Shown here in pieces: positions 6,030 to 7,720 of a stretch of 7,720 nucleotides of DNA; within the stretch, counting starts at the first letter, position 1, and every line of letters starts with the position of its first letter. The notes beneath the pieces were generated by a model that saw only the letters and a list, made by a program, of their open reading frames with translations, did no database searches and had not been told where the DNA came from. The position numbers were made by a program, and so were the translations under genes. Source of the DNA: RGEC01 sp044371405. Lineage in GTDB: Bacteria > Bacteroidota > Bacteroidia > NS11-12g > UBA955. The stretch covers positions 1 to 7,720 of the forward strand of contig JBILTS010000106.1 in the NCBI GenBank assembly GCA_044371405.1, in the 5' to 3' direction.

Positions 6030-7133
6030 TTAGGATTTATGATTATTTACAAGTGAGATAAACTGATCGAATAGATACATAGAGTCGTGCGGACCCGGAG
6101 AAGCCTCAGGATGATACTGCACACTGAAGGCAGGTTTATCTTTACGTGCAATCCCCTCTACGCTGTTATCATTAAGATTCACATGGGTAAGTTCAACATT
6201 CCCAATATCTGAACTTTCATATTTCACAGCAAAACCATGATTCTGACTGGTAATTTCGCTGCGGCCGGTCTTTAAATTTTTTACCGGATGATTCAATCCC
6301 CGGTGACCATGATGCATTTTATAGGTAGACAAACCACTTGCCAAAGACAATAATTGGTGACCAAGACATATACCAAATGTTGGAATCCCGGTTTCAACCA
6401 AATTTCTCACACAAGATATAGCATAATCCATGCTGGCCGGATCCCCGGGTCCGTTACTAATCATAATACCATCTGGTTTCCAGGAAAGAACCTCCTCTGA
6501 AGTAGTTTTGGCAGGGAACACGCCTATGTAACACCCCCGTTCCAGCAAACAGCGGGCAATATTCTTTTTGCTTCCATAGTCGAGAAGTGCGACCTTGATG
6601 GGAGCATCAGCATTGCCTAAGGCATGAAAGGAATCGCAGCTTACGGTGCTGGCCAGTTCCAGCCCGGACATATCAGGACATTCCTGAAGCTGGCGCTTGA
6701 GTAATTCAACATCCTCTGTTTCGCTGCTAATTATGGCATTCATGGCCCCTGCATCGCGAATGTGTCTTACAATTTGCCGTGTATCTACATCGGCAATGCC
6801 AACAAGATTATTCTCGGTAAAGTAGGTATCAAGACTGTATGATTCCATCTTTCTTGAGAATTGCTGGGAGAATTTTTTACATACCAGCCCGGCAATTTTA
6901 ATGGATTCACTCTCTACCTCTTGATCTCTCACCCCGTAATTACCAATATGATCATTGGTCATGACCAGTATTTGACCGGTGTATGAGGGATCAGTAAATA
7001 CTTCCTGATAGCCGGTCATCCCGGTATTGAAACAAATTTCACCTGTGGTGGTGCCAATCTTACCAATGGCTGTGCCACGGAAAACAGTACCATCTTGCAG
7101 TACAAGCAGTGCGGGAATTTTTATAGAACTCAC
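6030..7133 (-). CDS. carA: Carbamoyl-phosphate synthase small (glutaminase) subunit
   Basis: CarA hydrolyses glutamine and channels ammonia to CarB, which makes carbamoyl phosphate for pyrimidine and arginine synthesis. The 367 residues cover the N-terminal CarA domain (FNTGMTGYQEVFTDPSYTGQI, 35-55) and a class I glutamine amidotransferase domain: SNGPGDP (226-232), the nucleophile C256 in GICLGHQ, NHGFAV (298-303), and the H341/E343 pair in QYHPEASPGP. The catalytic triad is complete. The start is a GTG at 7133: no in-frame ATG precedes it, a TGA lies 4 codons upstream at 7145-7143, and the N-terminus fits the family from there. carB is not in the window, which is common. Upstream are 68 bp after terC, in which I see no convincing promoter. 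Confidence 0.97.
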   Translation of the reverse strand: MSSIKIPALLVLQDGTVFRGTAIGKIGTTTGEICFNTGMTGYQEVFTDPSYTGQILVMTNDHIGNYGVRDQEVESESIKIAGLVCKKFSQQFSRKMESYSLDTYFTENNLVGIADVDTRQIVRHIRDAGAMNAIISSETEDVELLKRQLQECPDMSGLELASTVSCDSFHALGNADAPIKVALLDYGSKKNIARCLLERGCYIGVFPAKTTSEEVLSWKPDGIMISNGPGDPASMDYAISCVRNLVETGIPTFGICLGHQLLSLASGLSTYKMHHGHRGLNHPVKNLKTGRSEITSQNHGFAVKYESSDIGNVELTHVNLNDNSVEGIARKDKPAFSVQYHPEASPGPHDSMYLFDQFISLVNNHKS

Positions 7134-7201
7134 TTCAAGGATTCAAATTTCGCTCAATTATTTCATCCATTTCACAATGTGGGTAAAATGTGACCATATT
7201 G

Positions 7202-7720
7202 CTATTCAACCGGTTTTTTCGGAAAAACAAATGAGGAAACATAGGTTAACAGAAGAATACCTCCCAATACCAATAGCGCATGCACCTCATTAAAACCCAA
7301 GTTTTGCAGCTGCTTTTGAAAAATCATTTTTACACCAATAAACAGTAAAATTAGCGCCAGACCATATTGAAGCGTGCTGATATTTTTAATACCATGACCC
7401 AGCAGAAAATACAAACTGCGCAGTCCCATGATGGCAAAAATATTGGAGAAAAACACAATGTATGGATCGCGCGTTATGCCAAAAATAGCAGGTACACTAT
7501 CAACAGCAAATAATACATCAGTAAACTCCACCAACACCAACACAACAAAAAGCAGGGTGGCATATCGCTTTCCCTCCCTTATGATAAAAAATCTCCCCTC
7601 AGGTTTTTCATTGGTCAATGGAAAAAACCGACCGACCCATTTGAAAACGGGGTGATTCTCTGTGTCGATTGTTTCATCCTCATCCTGGCTAAACAACATT
7701 TTTAATCCTGTTAGAATTAA
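7202..7720 (-). CDS. TerC-family integral membrane protein, C-terminal part (5' end outside the window)
   Basis: TerC/Alx-family proteins are multi-helix membrane proteins linked to tellurite resistance or manganese export. The reading frame stays open to the last base of the window: the codons before the Met at 7699 read LILTGLK, and together with MLFS form the TerC segment TGxKMLFS-acidic. So that Met is internal and the gene continues upstream. The 172 visible residues hold a cytoplasmic acidic linker, then helices at about 54-74, 90-113, 120-142 and 150-171. The second conserved acidic cluster EFTDVLFAVDSVPAIF (about 65-80), thought to bind metal in the family, is intact, followed by DPYIVFFSNIFAIMGLRSLYF. 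The C-terminus ends in a short FPKKPVE tail. Function as a metal transporter is a family inference. Confidence 0.92.
   Translation of the reverse strand, partial: LILTGLKMLFSQDEDETIDTENHPVFKWVGRFFPLTNEKPEGRFFIIREGKRYATLLFVVLVLVEFTDVLFAVDSVPAIFGITRDPYIVFFSNIFAIMGLRSLYFLLGHGIKNISTLQYGLALILLFIGVKMIFQKQLQNLGFNEVHALLVLGGILLLTYVSSFVFPKKPVE

Noticed and set aside
7158..7194. TCACA...TGTGA inverted repeat between terC and carA as an operator or terminator
   Set aside because: Only 5 bp per arm with a 12-nt gap and no T-run; this is easily found by chance in AT-rich DNA.
7697..7699. Met at 7699 as the TerC start
   Set aside because: The frame is open to the window edge and the residues before it match the conserved TGxKM segment, so the Met is internal.

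Overview
The window comes from a member of the Bacteroidota. Three things point there: a 16S rRNA fragment with Bacteroidota-type sequence, two upstream promoters that match the Bacteroidota -33/-7 consensus (TTG, 19 nt, TANNTTTG), and protein sequences with few Shine-Dalgarno sites before their starts. I cannot place it below phylum level. Every supported gene lies on the minus strand, so transcription runs from position 7720 towards position 1. No mobile element, CRISPR array, tRNA or defence system was seen.

In transcription order: the C-terminal part of a TerC-family membrane protein (cut by the right window edge), then carA (carbamoyl-phosphate synthase small subunit) and eno (enolase) separated by 12 bp. 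Next comes a 71-codon two-helix membrane ORF of unknown function, followed by a tightly packed run plsY-clpS-scoA-rdgB-queA. In that run the gaps are 5 bp or less and two junctions are ATGA overlaps. The run mixes unrelated housekeeping tasks: phospholipid synthesis, N-end-rule proteolysis, CoA transfer, nucleotide-pool cleaning and queuosine tRNA modification.

After queA, 319 bp without a gene form an rRNA promoter and leader region. It holds two tandem promoters with similar initially transcribed sequences, a cUUCGg-capped hairpin, a boxA-like antitermination motif and a small stem just before the 16S 5' end. The 16S gene itself runs out of the left edge after about 631 nt.

This is mostly an ordinary housekeeping region. 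The observations most worth checking are the rRNA leader architecture, including a 14-bp palindrome inside the distal promoter spacer; the scoA gene without an adjacent scoB; and the uncharacterised small membrane protein between eno and plsY. I see no sign of a large undescribed system.
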